DNA of 64,000 bases from positions 14,464,001 to 14,528,000 of the forward strand of contig OY756962.1 in the NCBI GenBank assembly GCA_963580455.1. Reading direction: 5' to 3'. This document shows positions 62,901 through 64,000 of this stretch, piece after piece. Under the pieces are notes generated by a model. That model had not been told where the DNA came from. It was given only the letters and a program-made list of their open reading frames with translations, and made no database searches. This DNA comes from Euonymus europaeus. Taxonomy: Eukaryota > Streptophyta > Magnoliopsida > Celastrales > Celastraceae. The position numbers and the translations under genes are program-made. Position 1 is the stretch's first letter, and every line of letters starts with the position of its first letter.

Positions 62901-64000
62901 TAGATTATTTCGATGCTAAAACCCCATCTTTCTTTCACAAATGGACAAAACCGTTAAAAGCACCTCCATAGAGAGAGTTGAGCAACTTCGGACCATCAAA
63001 GTTGCTCGGTGTACACTTTTTATTGTTATTCTATGTCAAATTTTATGACTATAAACTTCCAAGATTATTTCGATTCCAAATCACCAACTTTCTATGAGAA
63101 ATAGACAAAACCGTTAAAAGCTCCTCCATACAGAGAGTTGAGCAACTTCGAACCATCAAAGTTGCTCGATTTACACTTTTTATTGTTCTTCTATGTTAAA
63201 TTTTATGAGTATAAGCTTCCTAGATTATTTCGATGCTAAAACACCATCTTTCTATGACAAATGGACAAAATCGTTAAAAGCCCCTCCGTAGAGAGAGTTG
63301 AGCAACTTCGGACCATCAAAGTTGCTCGGTGTACACTTTTTATTGTTATTCTATGTCAAATTTTATGAGTATAAGCTTCCAAGATTATTTCGACGCCAAA
63401 ACACCAACTTTTTATCACAAATGAACAAAACCGTTAAAAGCCCCTCCATAGAGAGAGTTGAGCAGCTTCGGACCATCAAAGTTGCCCGATGTACACTTTT
63501 TATTGTTCTTCTATGTCAAATTTTACGAGTATAAGCTTCCTAGATTATTTCGATGTTAAAACACCATCTTTCTTTCACAAATGGACAAAACCATTAAAAG
63601 CACCTCCATAGAGAGAGTTGAGCAACTTCGGACCATCAAAGTTGCTCGGTGTACACTTTTTATTGTTATTCTATGTCAAATTTTATGACTTTAAACTTCC
63701 AAGATTATTTCGATTCCAAATCAACAACTTTCTATGAGAAATAGACAAAACCGTTAAAAGCTCCTCCATAGAGAGAGTTGAGCAACTTCGAACCATCAAA
63801 GTTGCTCGATGTACACTTTTTATTGTTCTTCTATGTTAAATTTTATGAGTATAAGCTTCCTAGATTATTTCGATGCTAAAACACCATCTTTCTATGACAA
63901 ATGGACAAAATCGTTAAAAGCCCCTCCATAGAGAGAGTTAAGCAACTTCGGACCATCAAAGTTGCTCGGTGTACACTTTTTATTGTTATTCTATGTCAAA
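62901..64000 (+). repeat. 640-bp tetramer, second pair
   Basis: The same tetramer as at 60,361 recurs, with starts 640 bp apart (about 62,901 and 63,541). The second copy is cut by the window end. ACCCCATC near 62,921 and GATGTTAAAAC near 63,552 are private changes. Confidence 0.78.

Larger units (their letters stand above)
1..64000 (+). repeat. Tandem satellite array, about 160-bp monomer
   Basis: The same roughly 160-bp unit recurs without interruption and always in the same orientation. The first full monomer starts at 41 and the last start is at 63,937, giving about 400 units. Most are exactly 160 bp; exceptions I located are 159, 157, 154, 153 and 133 bp. Both window ends fall inside a monomer, so neither array edge is present. 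No stretch over 300 bases lacks the repeat. Known: satellites with nucleosome-scale monomers and higher-order structure commonly form centromeric or pericentromeric heterochromatin in eukaryotes. Inferred: this array has such a location. The family and host species are not recognised. Confidence 0.98.
59461..64000 (+). repeat. Domain 2-type satellite, right part
   Basis: Domain 2 blocks return: the T-B-H(153) block twice, and P-like units with GTTGCCCGG near 60,935 and 63,483. The array is cut by the window end inside a monomer. Confidence 0.78.

Noticed and set aside
1..64000. CRISPR array
   Set aside because: Repeats are contiguous, about 160 bp, and vary along their full length. There are no short identical repeats separated by unique spacers, and no cas genes.
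1..64000. Transposable-element insertions or retrotransposon remnants
   Set aside because: Monomer phase can be followed through the whole window with only small indels (largest 27 bp). No terminal repeats, target duplications or foreign sequence were seen.
1..64000. Assembly artefact or collapsed repeat as the cause of the array
   Set aside because: Monomers carry many distinct private changes, hybrid junctions and varied unit lengths, which a simple duplication artefact would not create. Individual young duplications (960, 1,120 and 1,119 bp) still need read support.
1..64000. Match to well-known centromeric satellites such as human alpha satellite or the Arabidopsis 178-bp repeat
   Set aside because: The monomer length and sequence do not resemble those I can recall, so I leave the family unnamed. 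A database search would be decisive.

Overview
The whole 64 kb window is one uninterrupted tandem satellite-DNA array. About 400 monomers of close to 160 bp, roughly 36% G+C by count on a typical monomer, run head to tail in the same orientation from base 1 to base 64,000. The window opens and closes inside a monomer, so the array continues on both sides. I find no protein-coding gene, RNA gene, transposon, CRISPR array or non-satellite spacer. This points to eukaryotic constitutive heterochromatin, most plausibly a centromeric or pericentromeric array, because monomer length is near nucleosome size and there is higher-order repeat (HOR) structure. I do not recognise the satellite family and cannot name the organism; a plant is possible but unproven.

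Monomer anatomy, numbered from the conserved GTTGAGCAAC: a perfect 9-bp inverted repeat with a 10-nt loop at positions 4-31, an 8-bp palindrome GTGTACAC at 33-40, a T-rich stretch, a HindIII site AAGCTT at 77-82, the motif TTTCGATGC near 92-100, then an A/C-rich stretch and the purine-rich end CATAGAGAGA.

Layout. (1) 1-20,354: strongly homogenised domain 1, built from about ten monomer classes (here A-J). Its reference HOR is an 11-mer of 1,760 bp, A-B-C-D-G-H'-J-B-H-D'-I, with derivative units of 5, 7, 10, 12 and 13 monomers that can be explained by unequal exchange between related monomers. (2) 20,355-28,200: a diverged mosaic mixing domain 1 classes with classes typical of the right half. 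(3) 28,201-30,149: a hexamer (960 bp) duplicated in tandem with one mismatch across 989 bp. (4) 30,150-35,200: another diverged mosaic. (5) 35,201-56,200: domain 2, a second homogenised set of monomer classes (K, M, N, P, Q, R, T below) with 2-, 7-, 8- and 10-mer duplications and a recurrent 153-bp monomer. (6) 56,200-59,460: mosaic. (7) 59,460-64,000: domain 2 material again, with a 640-bp tetramer.

Class diagnostics. A: CTTCTACGT and CTTCAAAG. B: CAAAAAAGGAAC. C: ATCAAAG with CACTAAC. D: GAGTGTAAGC with GCAAAAACACC and GGACAGAACC. D': GGATACAG with AAAAACAACATC. E: like C but GATTATTTC and AAATCTCCTAC. F: CAAAAATGCTC. G: TTATTCTTCTTC and GATTTTTTCG. H/H': ATCACAGTTG, ending GTCAAAAGC or GTTAAAATC. 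I: CTTGTATGTC. J: CAAACTTGCTC and TTTTCATTG. K: GATTATTGCGAT. M: TCCAAATCACTAAC. N: CTTCAAACC with CTTTGACAAATT. P: GTTGCCCGG with TTTCAATGCC. Q: CTTTGTTTGAC. R: CACTTATTATTG with CATCAAAG. T: GATTTAAGCAAC.
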